From: Streptomyces cucumeris
Lineage (GTDB): Bacteria; Actinomycetota; Actinomycetes; Streptomycetales; Streptomycetaceae
Assembly (NCBI RefSeq): GCF_024295805.1
Contig: NZ_JANCLX010000031.1
Span: 37,918 to 93,367, forward strand
DNA length: 55,450 nt
Direction of reading: 5' to 3'
The notes beneath the pieces are model-generated. The model had not been told where the DNA came from, ran no database searches, and was given only the letters and a program-made list of their open reading frames with translations. Both the position numbers and the translations under genes were made by a program. This document shows, piece after piece, positions 31,523-39,869 of this stretch (positions are counted from its first letter, which is position 1; every line of letters begins with the position of its first letter).

Positions 31523-31857
31523 GGCAGCTTCATTCGGTGGACGGCGCTGGGAGGGGTATGGGCCGACGTGCGGTTGTCACGGTGAGTTCACCATTCCCCA
31601 TCGTTGAGTCGAAATCCTATGTCCCGCGAGCGGAGGCCACGTCCCGGACGCCGTCGTCCGGGTCCACGCCCGGGGCCCCTGGACCGGCCGGTCGGGTTCG
31701 TCGGCGGAATCTGCCGCTGATGACCACGGGTTCCCTCTCCCGGCGGACCGCAAAACTCCTGGATGCCGTGCGGGCGGCGATCTCCTTGGCCCGTGCGGAT
31801 AAGACCGCCGGACCGGGGTACCGGGGCCCGGCGAAGTCCGTCGAACAGGAGGGGTCG

Positions 31858-33090
31858 TTGACCGAGCAGAGCGCCGTCGTCGCTGGCGGGAAGGGTGCGG
31901 GGAGGGTGGAGCCGGCTCCACCGGGATGGTTCGCGAGGGTCTCCCGCTGGTGGCAGCGGGCGCTCGGATCGGAGGGCCACGAGCGGTACACCGTGCTGTT
32001 GACCGGCAAGAGCACCCTGGCCGCCACCCTCGCCTGGGTGATCTCCTACCACCTGCTGAACGCGCAGTCCCCCGCGTTCGCCCCGTTCTCCGCGGTGCTC
32101 ATCATGCAGGTCACCGTGTACCAGTCGCTGCTGCAGTCGACACGCTATGTGGCGGCCGTGACCGCCGGAGTCGCCGTACAGGCCGCCCTGGGATTCCTCA
32201 TCGGACCCGATGTGCTGACCTTCGTCCTGGTGGCGCTGATCGCCCTCACGATCGGCCGGTGGCCCGCGCTCGGGTCGCAGGGCTCCCAGGTCGCGACGGC
32301 GGCGTTCTTCGCCTTCTCCACCTATGCCTCGGCGGCCACGAACCAGGACAGGGTCAGCCAGCTCGGCCAGATCGTCCTGCTGGTCCTCATCGGCTGCGGA
32401 ATCGGGGTACTGGTGAACGTCGTCATCGTGCCGCCCCTGCGCTACCGCGGCGCCGAGCACGGCATCCACACCCTCGCCCATTCGCTGTGCGACCTGGTCA
32501 GCGACATGTACCCGGCGCTGCGCGAGCACGACGTCGACGAGGAGCGGACCGCACACTGGCGGAGCCGCGCCGAACGGACGGAAGGACTGATCTCGCAGGC
32601 ACGAGCGGGCCTGCGGACGGCCCGGGAGAGCCTCCATTTCAACCCTCGCCGCCTCTTCCGCCGTCAGCTCCGGAGCACCAGCTTCGAGGGGTACGGTGCG
32701 GTGCTGGAGGCCCTGGAGCGCACCATGTACCAAGTGGCCAGCCTGACCCGGGCACTGGACCGGTGGGACCGGGACGAGGACGACCGCCGCGACGAGGCGT
32801 TCCTGGAGTCCTACGCAGCGTTCCTGGAGTGTCTCTCCGGCATCACCCAGGTCTTCACGGAACTCGACGAGGACCGGCTCGACGAGCAGGCCCCGCGGCT
32901 GTGCCGGCTGGCGGACGAGGCGCAGAACTGCCTTCGCCGCGTGGCCGAACAGGCCGAGGAGGACGGTCTGCCGCTGACCGATCCGGCACGCCCGTACGGT
33001 GTCCTGGTCATCGAGGCCACCCGCCTGATGGAGGAGTTCCAGTACACCTGCGATGTGCTCCAGCACCACGTCGGCCGGCCCGGCGGATGA
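31858..33090 (+). CDS. FUSC/aromatic-acid-exporter-type membrane protein
   Basis: A protein of about 410 residues with six closely spaced membrane helices (roughly residues 50-200) and a long cytoplasmic helical domain (200-400). This is the layout of FUSC/YccS-like or ArAE proteins thought to export aromatic acids. The TTG at 31858 is preferred because AGGAGGGG lies 6-7 nt upstream. The frame stays open to an ATG at 31720, adding 46 residues (SLSRRTAKLLDAVRAAISLA...) that could form another helix, so the start is uncertain. The substrate is unknown. Confidence 0.75.
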   Translation: MTEQSAVVAGGKGAGRVEPAPPGWFARVSRWWQRALGSEGHERYTVLLTGKSTLAATLAWVISYHLLNAQSPAFAPFSAVLIMQVTVYQSLLQSTRYVAAVTAGVAVQAALGFLIGPDVLTFVLVALIALTIGRWPALGSQGSQVATAAFFAFSTYASAATNQDRVSQLGQIVLLVLIGCGIGVLVNVVIVPPLRYRGAEHGIHTLAHSLCDLVSDMYPALREHDVDEERTAHWRSRAERTEGLISQARAGLRTARESLHFNPRRLFRRQLRSTSFEGYGAVLEALERTMYQVASLTRALDRWDRDEDDRRDEAFLESYAAFLECLSGITQVFTELDEDRLDEQAPRLCRLADEAQNCLRRVAEQAEEDGLPLTDPARPYGVLVIEATRLMEEFQYTCDVLQHHVGRPGG

Positions 33091-33154
33091 CGGGGCCCGA
33101 TCGGCCTTCCGCCATCCGCCACCCGCCGGACGTGCCCGGCCGGACGTCAGGACG

Positions 33155-33835
33155 TCACCCGGCGAGGACCTTGACGAGGGCCTCGCCCAGGCCGGTGGCC
33201 GAGGCGGGGTTCTGTCCGGTCACCAGACGGCCGTCGACCACCACATGGGGCTCGAAGTCGGCGGCGCCCGTGTGCTTGGCCCCCCGCTCCTCCAGCTTGC
33301 TCTGGAGCAGGAACGGCACCACGTCGGTGAGCCCGGCGGTGGCCTCCTCGTCATTGGTGAAGGCCGCCACGTTCTTGCCGTCCACCAGGTAGGACCCGTC
33401 GGACAGGGTGATGTCGACCAGACCGGCCGGGCCGTGGCAGACCGCCGCCACGGCGCCGCCCGCTTCGTAGACGTCCCGGGCGATACCGGCCAGTTCGGTG
33501 TTGCCGGGGAAGTCCCACATGGTGCCGTGGCCGCCGACGTACACCACCGCGTCGTAGTCGGACGCGGTGACATCCTGCGGCCGAGCGGTGCGGTCCAACT
33601 GCCCGGCTATCCGCGGGTCGTCCAGGAACGCCTGCTGGACCGGGTCGGACAGGTCCGCACCGTCCATCGGCGGGCGGCCGCCCTTGACCGAGACCAGGTC
33701 GACCTCGTAACCGGCGTCCGTCAGGACCTTCCAGGGGTGCGCGGCCTCGGGAAGGTAGAAGCCGGTGGTCGAGCCGGTGTCGCCGAGCTGGTCGTGGCTG
33801 GTCAGAACGAGTGCAACCTTGCCGGTGCGGGGCAT
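33155..33835 (-). CDS. DJ-1/PfpI class I glutamine-amidotransferase-like protein
   Basis: A 226-residue protein of the Hsp31-like subgroup. The nucleophile elbow is AAVCHGPAGL (C133, H134); the conserved glutamate lies in GFYLPEAAHPW (E30). Relatives act as glyoxalase III, deglycase or chaperone, so the activity is not settled. The ATG at 33835 follows AGGAGA. It is divergent from a LysR regulator that probably controls it. Confidence 0.88.
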   Translation of the reverse strand: MPRTGKVALVLTSHDQLGDTGSTTGFYLPEAAHPWKVLTDAGYEVDLVSVKGGRPPMDGADLSDPVQQAFLDDPRIAGQLDRTARPQDVTASDYDAVVYVGGHGTMWDFPGNTELAGIARDVYEAGGAVAAVCHGPAGLVDITLSDGSYLVDGKNVAAFTNDEEATAGLTDVVPFLLQSKLEERGAKHTGAADFEPHVVVDGRLVTGQNPASATGLGEALVKVLAG

Positions 33836-33958
33836 GACGATCTCCTGGTCCGAGAAAGCGGGCGGGTCACCGCGGCCCGTCACCCGGGCGGGCCGTGCGG
33901 CACACCAGCACGGTAGGCCGCTGCGGCCATAGAAGACCAATGGAAGAATGGCCATATG

Positions 33959-33978
33959 CCCATCGGAAAACCGATGGG
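33959..33978 (+). promoter_or_regulatory. Hairpin in the LysR gene leader
   Basis: CCCATCGG-AAAA-CCGATGGG, a perfect 8-bp stem with an A4 loop, lies directly before the GAGGAGG ribosome-binding site. It could be an operator half shared with the divergent gene or an RNA stem affecting translation. Confidence 0.45.
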
Positions 33979-33998
33979 AAGGCCGCCGAGGAGGCGGG

Positions 33999-34898
33999 AT
34001 GGACCTCTCCCTGCTCAAGACCTTCCTGGCCACGTACCGGACGGGTTCGCTGACCGCGGCGGCGCGGCAGGTGGGCCTGTCGCAGCCCACCGTCACCGCG
34101 CAGATCCGCACCCTGGAGCAGCAGGCGGGCCAGCAGCTGTTCCGCCGGCTGCCGCGGGGCGTGGTGCCCACCACCGTCGCCGACGAACTCGCCGCGGAGG
34201 CCGCTCCCCATGTGGACGCGCTGGTCGCGATCGGTGAACGCGGATTCGCCGACCACGCGCGTCCGTTCACCAGGCCGGTGCACCTGGGCGGCCCCGCCGA
34301 GCTCACCGGCACCCGTGTGCTGGCCTCCCTGACCCCCCTCATCCGTCAGGGGCTGAAGCTGCGGGTGACCCTGGGGCTGGCCGACGATCTGCTGGCCGGG
34401 CTGCCGGAGGGCCGTTTCGACGTGGTGGTCTCCAGCATCCGTCCACGTGGCCGCGCCATCGTGTCGGTGCCGCTCACCGATGAGGAGTTCGTCCTCGTGG
34501 CGGCACCGCGGACGGCCGCCGGCCTCGACGGCGAACGGCTCGCGCGGGAGGGGCCCGCGGCGCTCCGCCATCTCCCCCTGGTCAGCTACGCCGAGGATCT
34601 GCCCATCATCCGCCGCTACTGGCGCACCGTCTTCGGCACCCGCCCCGCCCACAGTGCGGCCATCGTCGTGCCCGATCTGCGTGCCGTGCTGACCGCCGTC
34701 GTCGCCGACGCGGGCATCTCGGTGCTCCCCCGCTATCTGTGCGCCGCCGAACTGGCCGACGGCACCCTCACCCCGCTGCTGGAGCCCGAGATCCCCCCGA
34801 TCAACACGCTGTACCTGGCCTGCCGGGCCGGTACGCAGGACACCCCGGCCATCGCGGCCCTGCGCGGCCATCTCCTCGATGCGGCGCGCACCTGGTAG
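33999..34898 (+). CDS. LysR-family transcription regulator
   Basis: A 299-residue regulator: winged HTH at 1-60 (LLKTFLATYRTGSLTAAARQVGLSQPTVTAQIRTLEQQAGQQLFRR) and a two-lobed effector domain at 90-295. GAGGAGG precedes the ATG at 33999. As is usual for the family it is divergent from a likely target, here the DJ-1/PfpI gene. The effector is unknown. Confidence 0.9.
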   Translation: MDLSLLKTFLATYRTGSLTAAARQVGLSQPTVTAQIRTLEQQAGQQLFRRLPRGVVPTTVADELAAEAAPHVDALVAIGERGFADHARPFTRPVHLGGPAELTGTRVLASLTPLIRQGLKLRVTLGLADDLLAGLPEGRFDVVVSSIRPRGRAIVSVPLTDEEFVLVAAPRTAAGLDGERLAREGPAALRHLPLVSYAEDLPIIRRYWRTVFGTRPAHSAAIVVPDLRAVLTAVVADAGISVLPRYLCAAELADGTLTPLLEPEIPPINTLYLACRAGTQDTPAIAALRGHLLDAARTW

Positions 34899-34943
34899 CG
34901 GCTTCACACCCCGATGCGGGTGATGCTCGGACCGTCGCCGGTG

Positions 34944-37049
34944 TCATCTCGACGGTGCTCCGCCACTTCGACCGCGACCGCTCCAGCGGCGGCTGCGGAC
35001 GAGCAGATGGAGGAAGTACGGCGTACCGATCACGGCAGTCATCAGCCCGGCGCCGAGCTGCGCCGGGGCGATCACCGTACGGCCCAGCAGATCCGCCGTG
35101 CACACGAGCGTGGCACCGAGGAGCACCGAGACCGGGACCACCCGGACGTGCTGACGGCCGACCAGGGCACGGGCGGCGTGCGGTGCCACCAGCCCGACGA
35201 AGCCGATCGTGCCCGCGACCGCCACGGCGGTGGCCGCCAGCACGACGCTCAGCGCGAGGAACCCCAGGCGCCCCCGGGCGAGGCGGACCCCCAGGAGCCG
35301 AGGGGTGTCCTCGTCCAGTGACACCAGGTCGAGTTCGGTGCGCCGCAGTACGGCGACGGTCACGCCCACGGCGAGCACACCCGCGAGGGGCACCACATCG
35401 GGCAGGGACCGTCCGTAGGTGGAACCCGACAGCCAGGTGAGTGCCTTCGTCGCGTTGAACGGGTCGGTGAGCACGATGAGCAGGTTGATCAGCGCGCCGG
35501 TCCCGGTGGCCACCCCGAACCCGACGAGCACCAGCCGGTTCTGCTGGAACCCGCCCCGGGCGGCGAGCCCGAAGACCACGACGGAGCTGATCGCCGCACC
35601 GGCGAACGCCGCACCGGCCATCCCCCACGACCCGGCCACGGGAGCCGTCGTCACCAGGAGCACGGCACCGAGCGCGGCGCCTCCGGAGACGCCCAGGACG
35701 GCGGGTTCGGCGAGCGGGTTGCGGGTGACGGCCTGGACGAGCGTCCCGGCCAGGGCGAGCGCCGCGCCCGCGAGGAGCGCCGCGAGCACTCTGGGGATCC
35801 GGGTGTCCAGGACGAAGGAGACGGTCCGGCCCGCCCTGCCCTGGGCCCAGTTCGCCACGTCGCCCAGCAGCAGCTTGCTGTCACCGAGCAGGACGGCGGC
35901 GATCGTCACACCGATGAGCACGGCCACCAGCACGGCCGTGGTGGTCAGGAAGACGGCCCGGCTCCTGATGCGCAGCCGGTCGACCGCGGGGGCGCCGGCG
36001 GTGTCCCGGACCCGGCTGGCCATGACGATCAGGAACAGGCCGCCGACGAGGCTGGTGGCGACGCCCGTCGGCACGGCGACCGCCACGTCCGCGGGGACGA
36101 CCGCGCGCAGCAGGACGTCCGAGCCGAGCACCAGCGCCACCCCGGCCAGACCGGCGGTGGGGACGCTCGCGCGGCTCCGGGAGAACGCGCGGAACCTGCG
36201 GGCGAGGGGACGGACCAGCGCGGGGGCGCACAGCCCGACGAAGCCGATCGGTCCGGCGAGGGTGACCGCGGCCGCGGAGAGCAGCGTCGCCAGGACGACC
36301 ACGGTGATGCGGGTCCCGCGGACCGGGACACCGAGGCCGCGGGCTGCGTCGTCGCCGAGCGCCAGGGCGTCCATGCGGCGGCCGACGAGCAGCAGTCCGA
36401 TGAGTCCGATGACGCCGATCGGCGTCATCTGGAGCACGGCGTCGAACCCGTTCTGGGAGATGCTGCCCTGGTTCCACTGGAAGAGGCCCTTGGTCTGCTC
36501 GGGGAAGAGCAGCAACAGCCCCTGGGTGACGGCAGAGAGGCCGAGGGCCAGGGCGCTGCCCGCGAGGACGAGCCGTACGCTGCCCGCGCCCGGACCGGAT
36601 AGTCCGAGCACGACGGCCGCCGCCGCGAGGCCGCCGAGGAAGGCCACCCCGGAGGAGGCCATCAGCGGGAGGGAGACGCCGGTGACGGCGGCCAGTCCGA
36701 GGGCCAGGTAGGAGCCCGCGTTGACCGCGAGGGTGTCGGGGGAAGCGAGCACATTGCGGCTGACCGCCTGGAGGGCGGCACCCGCCATGCCGAGCACGGC
36801 CCCGACGAGCAGCCCCGCGGTCATCCTCGGCAGCCGCGAGGCGATGACCACGGACGCGTCCGCCGGGTCGGCCCGGCCGGTGAGCGCCTTCCAGACCTCC
36901 GGGCCGCCGACGTCGGCGGTGCCCTGGGTGATGTCGATGATCGCGAGGCCCGTCACGAGGAGGACCAGCGCGGCCGTCACCGCGGCCGCGCCCGCCCGGG
37001 AGGTGGCGGCCGACGGACGGGTGGCGGGTGGTGTCGCGGTGACGGCCAT
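34944..37049 (-). CDS. Second double-length FecCD-type siderophore permease
   Basis: A 701-residue fusion of two BtuC/FecCD permeases: unit 1 about 20-350 (GMAGAALQAVSRNVLASPDTLAVNAG), unit 2 about 370-690 (ALAGTLVQAVTRNPLAEPAVLGVSGGAALG). It forms an ABC importer with the receptor 4 nt upstream and the ATPase before that, behind an iron box. The siderophore may be the local catechol-peptide, a hydroxamate or a foreign siderophore; sequence does not tell. It is convergent with the LysR gene with only 45 bp between. Confidence 0.92.
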   Translation of the reverse strand: MAVTATPPATRPSAATSRAGAAAVTAALVLLVTGLAIIDITQGTADVGGPEVWKALTGRADPADASVVIASRLPRMTAGLLVGAVLGMAGAALQAVSRNVLASPDTLAVNAGSYLALGLAAVTGVSLPLMASSGVAFLGGLAAAAVVLGLSGPGAGSVRLVLAGSALALGLSAVTQGLLLLFPEQTKGLFQWNQGSISQNGFDAVLQMTPIGVIGLIGLLLVGRRMDALALGDDAARGLGVPVRGTRITVVVLATLLSAAAVTLAGPIGFVGLCAPALVRPLARRFRAFSRSRASVPTAGLAGVALVLGSDVLLRAVVPADVAVAVPTGVATSLVGGLFLIVMASRVRDTAGAPAVDRLRIRSRAVFLTTTAVLVAVLIGVTIAAVLLGDSKLLLGDVANWAQGRAGRTVSFVLDTRIPRVLAALLAGAALALAGTLVQAVTRNPLAEPAVLGVSGGAALGAVLLVTTAPVAGSWGMAGAAFAGAAISSVVVFGLAARGGFQQNRLVLVGFGVATGTGALINLLIVLTDPFNATKALTWLSGSTYGRSLPDVVPLAGVLAVGVTVAVLRRTELDLVSLDEDTPRLLGVRLARGRLGFLALSVVLAATAVAVAGTIGFVGLVAPHAARALVGRQHVRVVPVSVLLGATLVCTADLLGRTVIAPAQLGAGLMTAVIGTPYFLHLLVRSRRWSGRGRSGGAPSR

Positions 37050-37053
37050 GGTG

Positions 37054-38034
37054 TTACTTCGTCAGCGCCTTCACGATCGCGTCGACGTACGCGCCCATCG
37101 ACTCGGGGCCGCCGAACATCCAGATGCCGTCGGGCAGTCGGTGGACATCGCCCTTCTTGACGAACGGCAGCGACTTCCACACGGCGTCCTTCTTGAGGGC
37201 GCCGTTGAACGGGGTGCTGTTCTTGTCGCCGTCGCTGCCGATGTAGGCGAACTGCACATCGCCGAGCCCGGTGAGCCCCTCGACGTCGGTCGAGGCGAGG
37301 CCGTAGTCCTTGTCGCCCTTGACCTTCCAGGCGTTCTTCAGGCCGAGCTTCTCGTTGACCGCCCCGATGAGCGAGCCCTTGGTGTACGGCCGGACCGAGA
37401 CCTGGTTGGAGGTGATGTAGCCGTCGGCGAAGGCGAGCTTCTCACCGTCGAGTCCTGCGGCCGCGAGGGTCTTCCTGCCCTTGGCGGTCCTGGCCTCGAA
37501 CTGCTCCGTGAGCTCCTCGGCCCGCTCCGTGGTGCCGGTGGCGCGTGCGATGAGGCCGAGGTTGCCGGTCATCCGCCCGATGGGGTCGGAGGCGTCGGCG
37601 GCGCGCACCTCCAGCACCGGGGCGACCTTCCGCAGTTGCTTCACGGCGGCCGGGGGCAGGTCGGTGGTGGCGACGATGAGGTCGGGTGAGAGCTTGGCGA
37701 TGGTGTCCATGCTGGGCTCACCGCGGGTGCCGATGTCCTCGGGCTCGTTCTTCAGCGGGACCGCGGTGTCCCAGGTGCGGTAGCCCTTGACGTCGGCGAC
37801 ACCTACGGGGTCGACGCCCAGCGAGACCAGGCTCTCCACGACGTTCCACTCGGTGCCGACGACCTTCTTGGCGGGGCCGTCGAGCTTCACCTTCGCGCCG
37901 GAGGCGTCGGTGAGGGTGATGCGCTTGCCGGACTTCGCGCCCTTGTCGTCGGTGGTGGGCTCGGTGGTCCCGCACGCGGTCAGGGTGAGCGCCGCGGCGG
38001 TGGCGGCCGCCGCGGCTATCAGGAGGCGTCTCAT
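37054..38034 (-). CDS. Siderophore-binding lipoprotein of the second importer
   Basis: A 326-residue type III binding protein. The signal peptide ends in the lipobox LTAC (C21). The mature part shows KKVVGTEWNVVESLVSLGVDPVGVADVKGY in lobe 1 and GDVQFAYIGSDGDKN in lobe 2, as in the FhuD/YfmC-like iron-siderophore (and iron-citrate) group. Its ATG overlaps the ATPase stop (ATGA). It is less than fully similar to the receptor at 19087, so different ligands are plausible. Confidence 0.9.
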   Translation of the reverse strand: MRRLLIAAAAATAAALTLTACGTTEPTTDDKGAKSGKRITLTDASGAKVKLDGPAKKVVGTEWNVVESLVSLGVDPVGVADVKGYRTWDTAVPLKNEPEDIGTRGEPSMDTIAKLSPDLIVATTDLPPAAVKQLRKVAPVLEVRAADASDPIGRMTGNLGLIARATGTTERAEELTEQFEARTAKGRKTLAAAGLDGEKLAFADGYITSNQVSVRPYTKGSLIGAVNEKLGLKNAWKVKGDKDYGLASTDVEGLTGLGDVQFAYIGSDGDKNSTPFNGALKKDAVWKSLPFVKKGDVHRLPDGIWMFGGPESMGAYVDAIVKALTK

Positions 38035-38891
38035 GAGGTGGTGCTGAGCCTTTCGCTTCGCGCATGGTGCCGGCCGATCGCGCGGGTGCGCAGCCGGCCG
38101 GTGAGGGGGTCGGTGTCGACGTCGATGCGGATGCCGTAGGTGGCGGTCAGGCGCTCCGCGGTCAGGACGTCTACGGGGGTGCCGTCGGCGAGGATCCGTC
38201 CCGCGTCCAGCAGCACGATCCGGTCGGCGACGGCCGCGGCCTGGTCGAGGTCGTGCAGAACGGCTCCGACGGCGATGCCGTGGTCGTCCGCCAGGTCGCG
38301 GACGAGGTCGAGGAGCTCGACCTGGTAGCGCAGGTCGAGATAGGTCGTGGGTTCGTCGAGGAGCAGCACACCGGTCTCCTGGGCGAGACAGCCGGCGAGC
38401 CAGACCCGCTGGAGCTGGCCCCCGGAGAGGTGTTCGGCACCGCGTTCGGCGAGGTCGGCGACACCGGTCATGGCCAGGGCGCGGTCCACGGCGGCCGGGC
38501 CGTCCGGATCCGCCCTGCTCCAGCGGCCGCGGTACGGATAGCGGCCGAACTCGACGACGTCCCGTACGGTCAGCCCGCTGGGCGTGGGTCGCCCCTGGGT
38601 CAGCAGGGCGACGTGGCGGGAGAACTCCCGGGGGGTGAGGGCGAGACCGTCGGTGTCGCCGTCGAGGACGAGCGTGGCGGCCCTGGGCCGCTGCAACCGC
38701 GCGATGGTCCGCAGGAGCGTCGACTTCCCGCTGCCGTTCGGCCCCACCAGCACGGTCACCTCGCCGGGGCGCAGCGTCAGCGCGGCGTCGTGCACGACGT
38801 CGACGCCCTCGTACGCCACGGTGACACCGGTGGCCGACAGTTCATGACCGCGGCGGCCGGTGGCCGCGGAGGTCTCCTCAAGCGCTCTCAC
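38031..38891 (-). CDS. ATPase of the second siderophore importer
   Basis: A 286-residue FecE/FepC-type ATPase: Walker A GPNGSGKST, Q-loop LLTQG, signature LSGGQLQRV, Walker B VLLLDEPTT, and HDLDQAAAVADRIVLLDAG. It is the first gene of a three-gene importer operon. The GTG at 38891 lies 5 nt from the iron box and has no Shine-Dalgarno, so it is probably translated from a leaderless mRNA, as proposed for the permease at 4896. Confidence 0.92.
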   Translation of the reverse strand: MRALEETSAATGRRGHELSATGVTVAYEGVDVVHDAALTLRPGEVTVLVGPNGSGKSTLLRTIARLQRPRAATLVLDGDTDGLALTPREFSRHVALLTQGRPTPSGLTVRDVVEFGRYPYRGRWSRADPDGPAAVDRALAMTGVADLAERGAEHLSGGQLQRVWLAGCLAQETGVLLLDEPTTYLDLRYQVELLDLVRDLADDHGIAVGAVLHDLDQAAAVADRIVLLDAGRILADGTPVDVLTAERLTATYGIRIDVDTDPLTGRLRTRAIGRHHARSERLSTTS

Positions 38892-38896
38892 GGAGC

Positions 38897-38915
38897 GAAG
38901 GTTAGCCTAGCCTTA
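38897..38915. promoter_or_regulatory. Iron box of the second importer operon
   Basis: GAAGGTTAGCCTAGCCTTA retains most of the IdeR/DmdR consensus around GGTTAGCCTAGCC (38900-38912). It ends 5 nt before the GTG start of the ATPase. Confidence 0.85.
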
Positions 38916-39067
38916 TCTCCACCGTCAGCGGGGGTGCGACCTCACGGGGCACCGGATCCCCCGATCGCGGCGACGAGGGCATGGGCGAGCCGGCGGGCCC
39001 GCGCGATCACCAACGGCACTTCAACCTCCCGGCCAACATCGTCCCGACCACCACCCTAACCCCTAAA

Positions 39068-39088
39068 TGGAAACGGCATCCATTTTCA
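39068..39088. promoter_or_regulatory. Candidate Zur box for the zinc-free L32 gene
   Basis: A 21-bp AT-rich dyad with half-sites TGGAAA and TTTTCA (centre CGGCATCCA) lies 47 bp before the L32 start in otherwise GC-rich DNA. Streptomyces Zur sites have TGAAAA...TTTTCA-type half-sites, and zinc-free L32 genes are standard Zur targets. The match is imperfect on the left arm. Confidence 0.55.
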
Positions 39089-39135
39089 TATAGCCTCATC
39101 GGGCACACCACCGATCAGGAAGGGGTCCGTGTCCC

Positions 39136-39306
39136 ATGGCCGTACCCAAGCGGAAGATGTCCCGCAGCAACACCCGTCACCGCCGCGCGCAGTGGAGGGC
39201 GAGCGCACCGGAACTGGTGACCATCACCATCGAGGGCCGTGCGCACCGAGTGCCGCGGCAGCTCGTCCCCGCCTACCGGCGCGGTCTGCTGCGCCCCGTG
39301 GACTGA
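39136..39306 (+). CDS. rpmF: Ribosomal protein bL32, zinc-independent paralogue
   Basis: A 56-residue basic protein beginning MAVPKRKMSRSNTRHRRAQW, the universal L32 start. It has no cysteine, whereas the usual L32 has a four-cysteine zinc ribbon; this is the C-minus form that replaces the zinc protein on the ribosome when zinc is scarce. It stands alone on its strand, with a candidate Zur box upstream. The other ribosomal genes often co-regulated with it are not in the window. Confidence 0.93.
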   Translation: MAVPKRKMSRSNTRHRRAQWRASAPELVTITIEGRAHRVPRQLVPAYRRGLLRPVD

Positions 39307-39432
39307 CACACCACCAATCGGACCACCAACCGGCAGCACCTTCCGGTGATCGGCGGGCGACACACGGGCCGAGCGCTCCTCCCACGGGTACGGCGTGCCC
39401 AGCAGCCGCCCCCACACATGAGGAGACGAACC

Positions 39433-39717
39433 GTGTACGCAGCCGTGCGACGCTACACAGGGGTGACCGATCCGGCCGAAGCGGGACGCCGGGTGAACGA
39501 GGGGTTCGTACCCCTCCTCCGGGACATCCCCGGACTCCTGGCCTACTACTGGATCGACGCCGGGGACGGGGTCATGGTCTCCACCAGTGTCTTCGAGAGC
39601 GAGGCGGGGGCGGCGGAGTCGGTCGACAAGGCGGCGGAGTTCGTACGGGACCGCCTGGCGTCCCTGCTGCCCAACCCGCCCCAGGTCATGTCCGGCCAGG
39701 TGGTCGCCTCCATGTAG
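39433..39717 (+). CDS. Small ABM-like (dimeric alpha/beta barrel) protein
   Basis: A 94-residue protein: YAAVRRYTGVTDPAEAGRRVNEGFVPLLRDIPGLLAYYWIDAGDGVMVSTSVFESEAGAAES fits the ferredoxin-like fold of antibiotic-biosynthesis-monooxygenase-type proteins. No catalytic role can be assigned. The GTG has GAGGAGA about 6 nt upstream. The preceding 125 nt hold nothing notable. Confidence 0.7.
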   Translation: MYAAVRRYTGVTDPAEAGRRVNEGFVPLLRDIPGLLAYYWIDAGDGVMVSTSVFESEAGAAESVDKAAEFVRDRLASLLPNPPQVMSGQVVASM

Positions 39718-39869
39718 GAGCCCCGCGGTACGGCCGGGTGCGTGCGGCTGTGATTCATCCACTGTTGATGTGCCGTCAACTGCTCTCCTGGATCCAGCTG
39801 CTCTACTCTCCTGCGCGCACCCGCCGTCCGCCCCGGGACGACGGGTATCCCGTCACCCGTGGAGTCAGT

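Noticed and set aside
38938..39020. Short minus-strand frame RARRLAHALVAAIGGSGAP
   Set aside because: About 24-27 codons with no ribosome-binding site or known motif; probably chance in GC-rich DNA.
39749..39782. Possible PHO box upstream of the PhoX-type gene
   Set aside because: ATTCATC and GTTGATG are spaced 11 nt but match the GTTCACC-type direct-repeat unit too poorly to claim.
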